From: Membranipora membranacea | Lineage: Eukaryota > Bryozoa > Gymnolaemata > Cheilostomatida > Membraniporidae | Length of the DNA stretch: 64,000 nucleotides | Assembly: GCA_914767715.1 (NCBI GenBank) | Contig: OU612065.1 | Span: 23,560,001-23,624,000, forward strand | Direction: 5' to 3' | In this document: piece by piece, positions 49,712 to 62,065 of the stretch | Layout: every line of letters begins with the position of its first letter | How positions within the stretch are numbered: the stretch's first letter is position 1 | Program-made: the position numbers and the translations under genes | The notes under the pieces: model-generated | The model's database searches: none | What the model was told of the DNA's origin: nothing | Seen by the model: the letters and a program-made list of their open reading frames with translations, nothing else

Positions 49712-51258
49712 TCTGGTATGGCTCCTTTCTTTATACAGGTTAATTTGCCTAATGGTTATTCAACTTCCATGCTAGGGAGAGAGATAAAGCTCAAAATTTT
49801 GTCACAAATAGTGAAAAATTATAGTATTTATTTTTCTTTTGGCTGGCTATAGATTTTTATCGTTTATGAATAGCGTCATAGTTTAAATTCGAATTTTTTA
49901 AAGCAATCATGAAAAATTCCTACATATCCCTAGCAATCTACATAATCATTACATTTTGTGGGTCCTTTCCTCTTGTCTCTACATCAATCCAAAACATTGG
50001 GGATGGTGGGATGGCAAAGACGGCTTGCTATTCACTGCCATGCAATTGCAGCAGCATGAGTTGTGAGTTCAAGGCCCACTGGGGGAGCTTTCAAAGCGGT
50101 TCCAGCATCCAGCACCCTTGGGTGTTTACCTCTCCTAAAGAGTCTGCTGCCGCTATGCAGTTATTATACACATCACAATCTTTTACTCTACTATCTGGTG
50201 CATTTTGATTTTCCTCTTTGTGAGCAATATATTTCCTTTTCTTTCGCTGCTACATTTTTACGTAAGCTTGTGAGTGGCAACCAAATTTTGATGTGGTTTA
50301 TTGCCACATATTTCTGTCTGTAATCAAGGAGATACTCCTTGCTGTAGATCTTGCAGCGTTTCTGATTTCTTCTGATGGCTCTGAATTCAACCAATTGTGC
50401 TGGTTGTGCAATAAATGCACATAAAATAAAATTAAGATTCACCTCATACCTGTATGATAAATCTTAACTATGGTTATAAAGCATATCAATGATGACAGCT
50501 GAATACTGACAACCAAACTTTCATTAGAACAGCCCACCTTGATAATAATAATTTTAACAAATCCACTTGATTGTTTTACCATTTATTTTTGCTGCCATTG
50601 TCCTATATGTCCAGGTGACTTGATCGGCAAATAAGATTAGTATTGTTATAATACACCATTTATAAAAACAAAAGCATTGATATTTGAAGTGTTAGTTATC
50701 TTCTCCTGGATTAAAATAAGGCAACTCATCAATAAGCGGCATAAATTTGTTTATAGACGTTTATACAGGGAGTTTGGGACCAATGTTCTCCCTGCTTAAG
50801 AGACGCTTTCAATTGCTGGCTAACAAAGATCAGGTTTCAATTAAAGTAATGTAATAGCACATCATATACCATATTTTAGGTTGAGCAGGATCAATTGACA
50901 TTTGAGAGAACGTTATTTCCGAGTGGAAGACACCAGTTCAACTAGATATAATGTGTACACATTGATTCATATTATCAAATGCGTAATAATTTTATATGTT
51001 CCATATTTTACCAACATGAAATCAATGCTGAGCAGCTATAAAAGCAAGGTATTGATTATAGTCTTGTTAGACCTTTTTGTCAACAGAAATTATAACCATT
51101 GTTGGCAAGTGAAATCAATAGTGTAATAATGCTGACGTTGATGAGATATAGATTTTTCCCAAGCCACATCATGTACAGAATATTGGGACAAGGCAGGCTA
51201 TCACCACTAGTCCATAAAAAATACAGCATAATAGCGGCAGCATTATAGCGGCAGCAAA
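49712..51258. other. ZC2HC1 3' region and spacer
   Basis: This holds the ZC2HC1 3' UTR and the spacer to the next gene. AATAAA at 50410-50415 is a candidate polyadenylation signal. An open frame at 49909-50208 starts with a hydrophobic stretch resembling a signal peptide, but it has no splice or domain support, so I do not call it a gene. Confidence 0.5.
50410..50415 (+). terminator. Candidate polyadenylation signal (ZC2HC1)
   Basis: AATAAA about 700 bp after the ZC2HC1 stop codon, followed by a second A-rich AAAATAAAATT. The distance implies a long 3' UTR; other signals may be used. Confidence 0.35.
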
Positions 51259-54200
51259 ATGAGTGCCATCTGGGAAAATCATGAAATAAAGGAGAAAATT
51301 CTGCTATTGTCTCCGGAGCTCCAGGTAACCGCTTTTGTTTTCAAAAATAACTTGAACAATCAACCTAATTCAAATTTTGCAAACTAATTTCCAGCCATCG
51401 AGCAATTAACTTGTTGTTAACTCTCAGGTGACTTGGATAATTTGTTTTCATCCTCCATCTGTTCTGTCGCTCCAATTAATAATAGATAGCCACAGTGACA
51501 TCAAATCCCAGACGTAATGTACGCTATGAATAGAAAGCTGAAAGTTCTGGGTAACTTTATATATAAGTTGGAGTGGAGAAATCATAAAAGGGAAGGTACC
51601 TATCAAAGGCTTAGATCAATAGAGGGCTATTAAATTTGTATTCACTACCACTTAAGTGGAATGAGAGGCTTGAGTGCATGCTGAGTGAAACGTAGGGGGT
51701 AACATAACATCAGTCTCTGTCAGTCATCTAACACGAAGCTTGGTCACTAGAGTTTTCACTCGGGAGGGTCAACATGTTTAGCACTAGTGAACAAATGTTC
51801 TCTATCAGTCATTGGTGGGACCTTCATACAAAGAGGCTAGACAGGCCAGTCAGCAGGCAGTGTTATGTAAGTAAAGAGGACTTCAAAGGGCTACAACTGA
51901 TTTCGATGCACCCATCAACGGATAAATAATATTTTTATTTTTATGGATGCACCACTTCATTTTATTCACCAGGCTTCATAAGACCTTGATTTTTACTAAT
52001 ATTTTGAACAACTTGAGATTCCTGACAAATGAATCTGTTTTAGGAGTCATTTCTAAGGGCTGTGGATGCTCTGCACTGTAGAGAAAGTTCGTTTATGCTG
52101 ACCTTTATAAAAGAAAGCCGGGATGAGCTACGAGACACTCATCAGGAGATTGAGAGAGAACAGGAAGTTCTCAGAGACACGTCAGATTTATTGGGTGAGT
52201 AGCAGTTCGGGGAAGGATTCATTAAAGTGGGTGTAGATTACAATGGGACATGTATCCCCACATGATAGATGCTGAGAGGTACACCGTATGGTGTATTTCT
52301 CATATTTATTGTAGATCAACCTCCGTGGTTGGCTGAAAGTACCACAACCACTTGCCAATGTTTTTTGGCTCTGATTGGTTAATCGGATGGTTTCCCCAAC
52401 CAAACTGATCAAAGCCACAACATGGGCTAAACAAAATTGTAATCCCTACTAAAAAAATTTGGATATGGGATGTAATTGTAATCCAGCTGTACAAACAAGG
52501 ATAATATATAGTCAGATCATTGGCTGGACAATGGACATGTTCATTGCGCTGAAAAGTTCAGAATGTTGCATCATGTGATGAGGATATCTCAATCTGCCAT
52601 GAGAGCTATATAGTTAATAGTCGTTTACTCGGTCGGTTTCTGCAGTTCACAAAAATATTAGAGTGGTGAGATTGCACATGTGGTAGGTCACTTGCGATTA
52701 CTGCCATGCCCCGAGTTTAAATTCCCACCAAGAGAGTATTACTTAATTACCTATTCCAGTCGTCTGCAACAACGGTGTATTAATTTCTACATGAAATAGT
52801 CTGTCCAATCAAATCGCTATTGAATGTTAGCAAGCCCGAGCGTTCTTTTACAGTACATATGTACCTTTTTAATCCGATCAACGACAGTCTCATTTTATTC
52901 TATTTAGCCTCTATTTCAAAGCACATGCATTGATAAATTGTTGATTCTGTTATCAATGGCTTCTACTATCATTGATATATCTATGTCTTATACTGCTGAA
53001 AGTGACACCAAAGTAGGTTGTCGGGAATTCTTGGGAAGATGAGGGAGCCATGGTGTACTTGAATTTCAGTTCTTTATTTGAGTTTTGAGTTTGCTTCAGT
53101 CCTCACAAGTCTGGTAATGACTATATTGATTTTTTTGCATCTGGTCTGTATGTTTTGACGATGAAGTAAATACAACTGGCGAAGTATCAATACAAATATT
53201 TAATTCTAACAAATTTTTTGATAAAATTTTAGCAGGATTCTTTGGGAATTAGATTGGCTTTATTTTATTCCTTCGGCAGCCTTGCTAAAGGCTCTGAATG
53301 AGAGAGTGGTCACGCGTCACACTGCATTGGAAATTGAGCAGATGCAATCAACTGAGATGTAGGGTTGCATTATATTTAACCATTAATATACAACATAAAT
53401 ATAAAAATCTTTGAAACGTATTCATTACGCATTTATATATTTATGATACAGTATGCATTCCAAGGTCACAGTACACATGGTGATTGTAGATATACCTAGG
53501 TCACTTCATCTTTGTTACGTATTTATTACGTATCTAAATATTGCTGATATATTATATATTTCAATAGGTCACGCTACACATAATTATTGTAAATATACCA
53601 AGGTCACTGCAAAATAATAAAATTGATATAAAGCTCTTCTAACATCAAATTAATTTTACAGCTTCAAAGAGAATCTATGGAGATCCAGATGAATGGGAAG
53701 ACAATATGCATGAAATGAATGCAGTTGAGGACTATCTAAAGAGAAGAAACAATGGTGAGCTAGGTGGATTAGGTCTCCTAACAATAGAGGATGAAAATAA
53801 AGCTCGCAAAAAAGCAAAGAAGAAAGAGAAGGAGAAAAAAGAGCGACGCAACAAATCTAGGCAATCAGAAAGGACTGATACATCAATGAGCGTTGAATCC
53901 CACGGTGGGGAGCTCTTTGGTATGGTAGATGAGACTGAAAAAGAGAGCAGTAAAAAAGATAAAAAGGAAAAGAAAAAGAAAGACAAGAAAGAGAAGACTG
54001 CAATTATTGACCAGCAAGAGGATGAGGCGGCGGCAGAAAAGCCAGAGAAAAAAGAGAAGAAAAAAGAAAAGAAAGAGGCCACAATGGATGTGGCAGGTGA
54101 AGAGACAGAAGCTCCGCCAAAGAAAGAAAAGAAAAAGAAGAAGGATAAACACCGGGATCCTGAAGCAGAAGCAGAGCCAAAGAGAGAAAAGACCACTCTC

Positions 54201-56946
54201 GATGTGGACGATGAGTCTCAAGCAGCCGAGAGTGCAGCAGACAAAGCCAAGGAGGAGGAGAAGGAGAGAAAGAGAGAAGAGAAAGAAAAGAGGAAAGAAG
54301 AGAAAGAAAGGAAGAAGTTACAAGAGAAGAGTAGGCGTAAGAGTGAGGAGGTACTCGGTGGTGGTGCTGAAGATGGTTTGGATCTTCTCAGAGTACAGCG
54401 AGAAAAGTCAGCTCCTCTTCTTACATCCAGAGAGGCTACAGAGGTGGAAAAGGTAGATATGATTAACTACTCACCCCTTTTCACCAAAAAATCATTAAGT
54501 AAACAAATCCAAAATGTACTAGGGAGTATGACGTAGTTCCAGTGATCTTGTCGTGAAAACAAAACAGCATGGAGATGGAAATCGGTCAAATAGTCAATTG
54601 TTCTTGTTTTATATATGACAGATTTCCCAATATGAATAATTCTATGACCATATTGGTTAACAGATATGGACTTTGGTTCGATTTCTATGAATCATTAGTT
54701 TAAATACAGGAACACCATATTCTTCAATCTCCCTATAATTTTCAACAAATCACTTTTAATACAATTTTGCCATTGAGATTGCTATTTTTATCCTACAGGA
54801 AACAAACGTATTGATGCAAGAGTTTCTTACAAGACAAACCACTGACATTGATCAGAAAGCCCAATTTGAGGAGGCAATGCAAAGGAAACTGGCCAAGAAG
54901 CGAAATCCGCACGTGGCTGAAGCCGATCAGCTTCTCAAACAACAGGCCTGGGCTGATGAAGCGTAAGTTAATACATCCTGAAAAGTTTTGACATTCCACA
55001 AACAAAATATATTCAAACCTTTATGGGTTGGTGTGGTATCAAGCAATATACTCGTCTGATGTTGCTAACAAGCAGATTTAAGCTGAGGGGTCTTGAAATT
55101 AATAACTTAGAAATTGCTATCTGAACATCATTTTGCTGAAACGAGAGCGCCGTGCCAGAGGTCTAGTCCCGAATTGGCTTGATGGAACTACATATCTTCT
55201 GAGAAAACAATTTGTGAACAAACTATCCTAATTGCGCATCCAAAAAAGTGAGGCCTAGCAGAGCATTCAACCAAAGTGCATGTCAAATATCTGGCAATGA
55301 ACCACTACCCGGACCATGGCTGATTTCAATCAAAGACTGCGAAAGCCTTATGCGTAAGATATTGAGTTGATGCAATGACATTCAGCTATATATTCAACTT
55401 TATATTGGTAATTATATTGATTTTTGGTGTGTCAATAACAGGATTTTCAACTTGATATCACAAAATGACGGAGAACTTTGTCATTGACCTAACAGAGGAA
55501 ATAATCTCCTAAAAGTCAATTTTGTTCAAGCACCAGCATGAAAATGGGGGATAAGTTCAACCAACTGGAATATGGAAATAAGATTCTCCAATATTTGACT
55601 TGACATAAAGGATTTACGGAGGCCTATTGATCTCATTTTACTATGTTAATTTCTATCTTTGAATAGGAGGGACACCGCAAAAGCGAACTTTGAGGCTAAG
55701 ATGATGGAGAAACTGAAGCAAAAAAGAGAGAAAAGTGGGCTCACCAGCAGAGAAATGTCTTCCCTTGATGAACCTGGATCAGTAGAAGCTGAAAAGCCAA
55801 AGAAAGAAAAGAAGAAGAAAAAGAATAAGGTCAGACCACATCCCGACCATCCTCGAAGGCAGTAGTCATTAAATCTTTGAATAAAATATCAAGAACAAAG
55901 GCGCCTTTAGCTTCCTTCCCAAGGTCCCGTCTCTCACATGCCCATTCACTAAAATTCCGCTTGAATTAATGCATCAAAATTACGCACACTTCCTGACTGA
56001 AACATATCATGGCTCATTTCTGTCATGCCATGCTTTGTTTTCGAAAATCAGGTTGGCTGTAAACCTCAGGTTCATCCGGGTTTCCCTACTAAATAGCTAT
56101 GTCGTAGTAGTTTTTTTAATCTCATTACCTCAGAGAGAGGATGACTCCATTAACATAAGGTAAATGACTTGTTTTGAGCTAGTTTAAGTTAGGAGGTTGG
56201 GAGAGATATCCCATCCTCCCTGGTTTAAGTGCTCAAATGTTGCACGGGTTGATGGTAGTAGCTTTTCATAAATGTTACTTCTAACAACGCAGGCAACATT
56301 TAAGCCCATCAAGACTGATCCCAATTATATCAGTCCCCATCCTATCTCCCATAGTGCAATAGCAGTGAAATGTTATGTGATAGAGTATGACTCAGACTCC
56401 CAGGGCCTGTATATCTCCAACATGAGGTTGCTGTCAATCCCAATCCTAGTTTGGCCTGGTCTGATGAACAGATGAGCCACAATCCCTAACCTCGATAAGA
56501 CATGTCCATACTAATGGGATAAAGAGCTGGAATAATAAACGGTCTACTATCCCAGATTTGAAAGCAATCTGTAAGCAGGATTATACGACGCCGCCAGAGA
56601 TGCCTTTTCGTTCCATCTACCACTACAATATGTTAGACTATATTCATCACCTTTTTTTACAGGATAAAGACAAAGAAGTTGAAGACGGTGCAGATGCAGG
56701 GGAGGTAAGTAAATTTTCAAGATCACGCACTTGGTTTCAATTTATATGCTTCTGTTGTTGACCCTGTTTAGTTTACACCGTTTTTCCAGTCCAAAAATCC
56801 ATCAAAAGATCTTTAGATTGATAGATTTTTTGTGAATGAATTTTTGAAAATGTTAACAAAGGAAAGAATCATCGATTTTCTTCCAGGAGAAAGAAAAGAA
56901 AAAGAAGAAGAAAAAGGACAAAGACAGGGATAGAGAAGACGATTGA
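51259..56946 (+). CDS. Lysine-rich, probably coiled-coil protein, unrecognised
   Basis: Seven exons join in frame to 478 aa: 51259-51324, 52044-52194, 53662-54452, 54799-54962, 55667-55829, 56663-56704, 56887-56946. The N-terminus (MSAIWENHEIKEKILLLSPE, then ESFLRAVDALHCRESS and RDELRDTHQEIEREQEVL) looks helical. A conserved-looking patch YGDPDEWEDNMHEMNAVEDYL follows. Residues of the large third exon are dominated by K/E repeats (KKEKEKKERR, KKDKKEKKKKDKKEK), then a helical segment (LMQEFLTRQTTDIDQKAQFE, QLLKQQAWADEA) and a K/D/R tail ending DREDD. All splice sites and phases agree. I do not recognise the family; the charged stretches suggest a nuclear/nucleolar or cytoskeletal protein, which is inference only. 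Confidence 0.82.
52655..52745 (+). repeat. tRNA-like (SINE) fragment
   Basis: GTGGTAGGTCACTTGCG resembles a tRNA D-arm/A-box, followed after an anticodon-arm-sized gap by CCCCGAGTTTAAATTCCC, like a degenerate T-arm/B-box. It lies in the intron between exons 2 and 3 of the lysine-rich gene. It is most likely a SINE head, not a functional tRNA. Confidence 0.3.
53413..53617. repeat. Diverged tandem duplication, ~100-bp unit
   Basis: Two adjacent units each contain TTACG, an AT-rich stretch, AGGTCAC, TACACAT, ATTGTA, ATATACC and AGGTCACT in the same order. Unit 2 begins near 53517. It is intronic, just upstream of exon 3 of the lysine-rich gene. No function is evident. Confidence 0.6.
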
Positions 56947-58321
56947 AGTAATTTATCAACCTAAGACCCGTGCAACTATATGCATCAGATACGTGTGAAG
57001 GTGCCAGAAAACTATCATGAGATTCCGAAACACATCGTGATATTCTGCCTGACCCGAGGTGGGTCCTGATTACCAATGGGTGCCCTTCTCCCTACGTTCT
57101 ATGCTTGCTGGACCAAGCTTGACAGTGCTGAAATCACCCGTAGGTGCCTTTGCTCAATGTACTAACACAATCACAATCTGGTAACAATTAAATCGAGTCT
57201 AGTCAATGTTATACAAAATTTGTCTCTCCTGTTACTGACTCACAATGTATTGTTTTTCAAATATCATAATATTTTATGGTATAATATAATATTATATATA
57301 TATATATAATATTATACATATAATATTACGCGTTACATCAATTTAGAATTGCTTTATCGTAGTAGGGATAACGCTGCTTTGTGATAGAATGCAAAACCAA
57401 ACTATGCCAAATACAAGTCTTGTTTTTTAGTATTTCTGAATGCTGATGCAGTTTTTTTGGGAGGAATCATAGGTTGTACAAATCAGGGGCGTGACACAAC
57501 AGTTTTTCAACCTAAATATTCTTCCCATGAAATGACTGTAATATGCAGATTTGAATGTCAAAATGCTGAAAAGGAAGTCAAATTTTCTGAGCTTTCTTAT
57601 CTCAATCCAGACAACCCTTGACAACCAGCTTTCAACTGCAGATTATTGAGGGGGTTTCAATAACCCCATTTGTTTTACAATACCCCCTCGTTCAAACTGA
57701 ATACTTTTTATCACCAACATAATGATATGTACGATTTATTACAAACTTTTTGGTGAATATCTTGGTGTGTCACAGCTTGAAAGTTGAGACAAGATAGGTG
57801 TTTGTGATGTTCTAGATATAAATGTATATTAGGCTGTAATATTATATTGTAATAAATCTTCAATAAATGACTAGGTACAACTATGATTGCGTATTGCGTT
57901 ACATATTATGCTGCAGTATTGCACAAAATAAATGCATCTTTGGTGTTTGAAAATTCAAGAAAATGCAACAGAATGATCAGAGAGTCTTTGGTAAAGATTT
58001 CTCAAGAAAAAAATGCTTGAAACGTAAAAGTACATTCAAAATAATAAGTATCGAGATACGCTGAGATTCATCACATAATATGGAAGACATCATTGTCTTA
58101 TACATGATTGATACATAGTATGGAAGACACCATTGTCTCCTTCATGATTGAGCATCACTATAACAACTTGACTGTCTATGATTGCAATTGATAGCCTTAA
58201 ACGACCTTTGGAACATGTTGAATCACATCCACTGACCACTGTAGTATAAATATGTCTGTATTTGACTAAGGACATGATAACTAGCATTGTGATAATTAAT
58301 ATTTTCACTGACCTCTGAACT
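56947..58321. other. 3' region of the lysine-rich gene
   Basis: This is the 3' UTR and spacer. AATAAA at 57851-57856 and 57862-57867 are candidate polyadenylation signals about 0.9 kb after the stop. A TATA-rich self-complementary stretch is at about 57280-57330. I found no coding exon here. Confidence 0.5.
57851..57867 (+). terminator. Paired polyadenylation signals
   Basis: Two AATAAA hexamers five bases apart, downstream of the lysine-rich gene. They could equally serve no role; a minus-strand gene ends at 58322, so convergent 3' ends would be about 0.5 kb apart. Confidence 0.4.
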
Positions 58322-60519
58322 TTAAACAGGAAGAAGAATTTCTGATTGTCGCCCTCTAATATCTGAAGCACTTGATGCAGATATAAGATGCTCTTGACTT
58401 TCCATCTGCTGAGTAGAATTTAGTGTTTCTAGATCCAATATTGGGAACAAAGTGTTCATGTTTCTGAGAGCAAGTTGACGCTCTCTGCATGCCTTTACTA
58501 AAAGTATAACCTAAAAAATATGATAGCTAGTTATCGAGAGCTGGTAGATGCAAGTGAAATATGAACAACCCACAAAGTTAATATTTATGGAACAACCACA
58601 TAATCTCACTCCTGTTATGAACAGACAACTGCAAATTATATACAATTTCTTGTTACCAAAGTCAGAAATGATCCACAAGTAAGAATAACATGTTACTGTT
58701 CAATGACTTCACGGGAAAGAAAAAGTCACTTAATGAAGTCAATGAACTGGAGAGGGAGTTCATTGGTGAACTACTCACTGATATCAAGACTAGAATCACA
58801 GTGCAGACTGGAATGACGACTTTTGCCCATATTGATATTACAGGATTCCGCATAGCGTGACCCAATGATGACGAAGAGTGAAGATAGGCTTTTTGTATTA
58901 TAACTTCAATATGCTTTGCTGTCTGAAAGAATCATAGTAAAAAAGAAAAACAAAATATATAGTTGTATGACAAAATTTCAAGAGAAATACACATGAAAGC
59001 CACTTGGTTTTGCGGGGTTACGGCATTTCTGATGAAGCATAATTTATAGGAATATTGCAATGTATTACATGAAAGAGATGACATAGTTTATTTGAGAGCT
59101 GAGGACAACATATTTTTCAAATAGTTCCAACTCAATAGATATATTCACTGCATTTCCATTGATCGACCTGAGGCTATTTTCAGGGCTCTTCGAACCATCG
59201 AAACACCTGCCAGTTTGCACTGAGCCCGAAGGATCAGTTCGCACTGAGCTGTACGAGCTACAGCTGGCTGGCATGGCTGAGCTGAGCGAATGGCGTCTTT
59301 GACTTCAGCATGAGAGGCCCGAGCTCAAATCCCAGAGGTGGCAAATTTGTTTGACGTTTTTTTCTCAGCTCTATCCATGGAAATGGAGTATATTTTGAGG
59401 GCGAGCCAAGAGGTGACAACTCAGCTCAATTTAAGCCGACCTCAAAATTCACATGGAAACATGGCGATTATGTTATACTAGGTGCTGTCTATCAACTTGA
59501 CCTTTCCATTGGCATTTTCTAGGTCTATGGGGGGTTCGCCGTTCAGTTCTTGATTTTAATATACTTATTCATTAGTATGAAATTCCTTTTTGTAGAAATA
59601 TTAGAGTAAATTAGCTATGAAAGGAGCTGGTAGGCACACTGAAGTCAGTTAGTAAATCTAGCTATTTTAGATTTGATTGCAGTTCAAGCTCATGGTCTTA
59701 GGGCCTGGGTGACTATATACAGTTTCACTCAGTCCATTGGAACAAAATTTCAGTGTTGTTGTACAAACATACTACATCTGATTGTAAGTAAATCCACCTC
59801 AACACAAAAAACGGAGATGTAGCCACTGGTAGTGAGTATCTAGCAATATTACAGGTCATTTAGATAGCAAGAAACATTACTTAATTAATAAAACTGTGTG
59901 TGTGCTTAATCCTAGCCATGTATACTGACCACTGTTGAATTGGTTGAGATTGTTGCTGTGGTGGAGGCATCACTAAGGAGGCCCATCTTGGTGCTCCAGC
60001 CTTCTTTCTGGGCTTACGCTGAGCCGTCTTACTTCCTCCCCACTACCTATTCTGAGTTTCGTACAATCTCCAGTTCAACGAATTCTGAGAACAAGAAAAG
60101 GCACAGCTAGTCATAATCAGCATTAGCAGGTCAGTTATTTTTTTCAGCAGTTATGTGTGCACCTGTGTTTAGCCAATTTCTGTTTGCCTTTCTTATTTCA
60201 AGTTAATAAATGCTTGGAGACTAGTAGAGCAATGAGCTAATTAATTGAGAAGAATGACATAAGAACTAGTGATAAGTTAAAGATAAGCCTCAGTCATCAC
60301 AAAAGTTAACCCCCTTGTCAAATTCAGGGGGGATGCAGATGGCAAGAATCAGAACAAGGAGTTAATCTTATAGAATGTAAGCAGTATGAGTACATCACTG
60401 GACCACTGCAAAATCAGGGTCTCTGGCCATGCTATACCCTTGGTCTGACCAAGGGTACAACATGGCCAATGACCTGATTTTTAAGCGGGCCAGTGATATA
60501 CTGCTTACACTCTATATCT

Positions 60520-60557
<38 letters not shown>

Positions 60558-60810
60558 GAATAGAGAAAGATTTCATTTCTTGCTGCTTGAGTGAAGGAGT
60601 TCTTTGTAGTATACTCAAGTCAAGGAGTTGGTTAGATGGCCTCTAGAAGAATTGGTCATTTAGACAAGCAGGAACATCTTAATGAGAAGAGTGACACAAG
60701 TCTTATACACCTAATGAATGAAGTAATTGGTTACTGACTCACTTTCCATGTGGTATGAAGTTTCCAATCCTTCAGGCAGATCTCTGTTTCTTGTTCTAGT
60801 TTCCTATAGA
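58322..60810 (-). CDS. Tentative single-pass membrane protein (3' exons)
   Basis: The two last exons are well supported: 58779-58922 (after TTCTTTCAG, ending at GTGAGT) and 58322-58510 (after TTTTTAG, ending in TAA at 58322-58324), both in phase 0. Joined, they create a hydrophobic helix across the intron (AKVVIPVCTVILVLIS + VILLV) followed by KACRERQ and a 57-residue Ser/Leu-rich tail ending RQSEILLPV. Candidate upstream exons are 60743-60810 (YRKLEQETEICLKDWKL, good acceptor and GTGAGT donor) and either 60047-60084 or an open stretch near 59930-60055 (RKPRKKAGAPRW). The link between these is not certain because phases are only partly consistent. I recognise no family. The start is not identified. 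Confidence 0.45.
59280..59360 (+). repeat. Possible SINE-like B-box fragment
   Basis: GAGGCCCGAGCTCAAATCCC resembles a degenerate tRNA T-arm/B-box and is similar to CCCCGAGTTTAAATTCCC near 52705. Weak on its own. Confidence 0.2.
60370..60516. repeat. ~147-bp fold-back element
   Basis: Long imperfect inverted arms: TGTAAGCAG, ATCACTGG, AAAATCAGG, TGGCCATG and ACCCTTGGTC on the left are mirrored by GACCAAGGGT, CATGGCCA, CCTGATTTT, CCAGTGAT and CTGCTTACA on the right, around a two-base centre near 60446. No coding content; no clear target duplication. An (AT)n run follows at about 60522. Confidence 0.75.
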
Positions 60811-62065
60811 CTGTAAATCACAAACTCATGAGTCATCTATTTATGTTTATTGTTTCATCGTTCATCCAAATTACTTTTGTTGTATCAAAGGCTATCCAAG
60901 CTGATTGGCTAACACTTTTGCACACCAATATAAATTATGATCCCAATAGTTGTCTTCTTTCTTAGCAGGAGTGCACAATACAACGAAACACATTCAATTA
61001 GGATGGTTGAGGATTTTTGAACTAAAATTTCGTTATCACCTCATTAGTTCTTTCAAACAAGCAAAATTGTTCTTAGGATGATTATATAGTTCAATTAAAC
61101 TGTGGTAATTTGAGAACAAATCCTCTGGCAGATCAATAAAGTAATAAAAAAGATTTCAGCAGAGAACGATCAGACTAATTGTTGTAGTGGTTTGAGTTTT
61201 ATCCTAGAAATTGGTGAAGTTTCACTGCTATTTGTTGTTGTCCCTTCCCAAATGCAAATGTTATGGGAGACAATTTGAGTACAGGAGGCTAATCGTGTTG
61301 CGCATCGCAAAGCCTTTGTCTGCCTATAGTTCCAAGTCAGTGTGAGAAGATAATTTTTTTGTCCACAGTGCTGTGAATGGCTAGTTTAAAAAAAATTATT
61401 TTGGCGGTTTTAATAATTTACACAGTTGGAAAACAAATGAAGCTAGAGACAAATCGATTTGGGTTTTTAGACCAGCATGAAATTTGAAATAGTATGATGA
61501 AAAGCTTTTACCCAACCTGAAAATGTACAGGGTACCACCTTTGAATTATCTTTTTTAATTTTCAAGTCAGCATAATTTTCCTCAATGTTGACCTTGTACC
61601 ACTGAACTCAGTTTAGGTGCTGACCAGCCCGATCCCCTTGCCTGTCTCTAGTTCCGAGTCACTCTGACATGTTATAAATTCCATGTACCACTTGACAGCA
61701 ATAATCATATTGTAACAGGTACAGTCTGCAAAGCTACCAGTCAAATCTGTGTTCTTTGAGAGAATTTGTAGACGTTATTGTTTATGGAACTTAGCACTGC
61801 TGTGAAAAAAACTGAGGAATTTTGTTGAGAGAAATTTAAACTAATAAATATAGCTTGAAATACAATATGGATAGGACTTTGCGCCTTATATATAAATAGA
61901 AATTGGAAAATTTAGATAAGAGCGAATGCTTCCTATTCCATTCAGAACGTCGTGCAAGTACAATAGCTGAAAATGTCAGTTGCGTCAATAGATGACACAA
62001 TGATAGTTTGTTATGCTGCTTGCTGCACGCACCTCCTCAGCATTTGACAAAGTTTTATAAAAAAA
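60811..62065. other. Putative promoter region upstream of the THAP gene
   Basis: About 1.25 kb between the farthest candidate exon of the minus-strand membrane-protein gene and the THAP start codon. If both models hold, the two genes diverge from here. Two related 35-bp motifs around TAGTTCCAAGTCAGTGTGA (61325) and TAGTTCCGAGTCACTCTGA (61648) suggest a dispersed repeat. No coding exon was seen. Confidence 0.4.

Noticed and set aside
49909-50208. 99-aa frame beginning with a hydrophobic leader
   Set aside because: Falls in the presumed ZC2HC1 3' UTR, has no downstream exon or domain, and AT-rich DNA easily yields hydrophobic leaders.
53732-54221. Long minus-strand open frames (112-154 aa) rich in Ser/Phe
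   Set aside because: They are the antisense of the K/E codon repeats in the lysine-rich gene (AAG/GAG read as CTT/CTC) and have no splice context.
53929-54456. Plus-strand 175-aa Arg/Lys frame
   Set aside because: Out-of-frame reading of the same K/E repeats; the chosen frame joins in phase to both neighbouring exons.
55830-55865. Read-through end of the lysine-rich gene at exon 5
   Set aside because: An in-frame stop exists after 12 more codons, so a short isoform is possible, but the GTCAGA donor joins in phase to two further K/D-rich exons.
59065-59274. 69-aa minus-strand frame as an exon of the membrane-protein gene
   Set aside because: The acceptor is weak and no donor gives the phase needed by the next supported exon (58779-58922).
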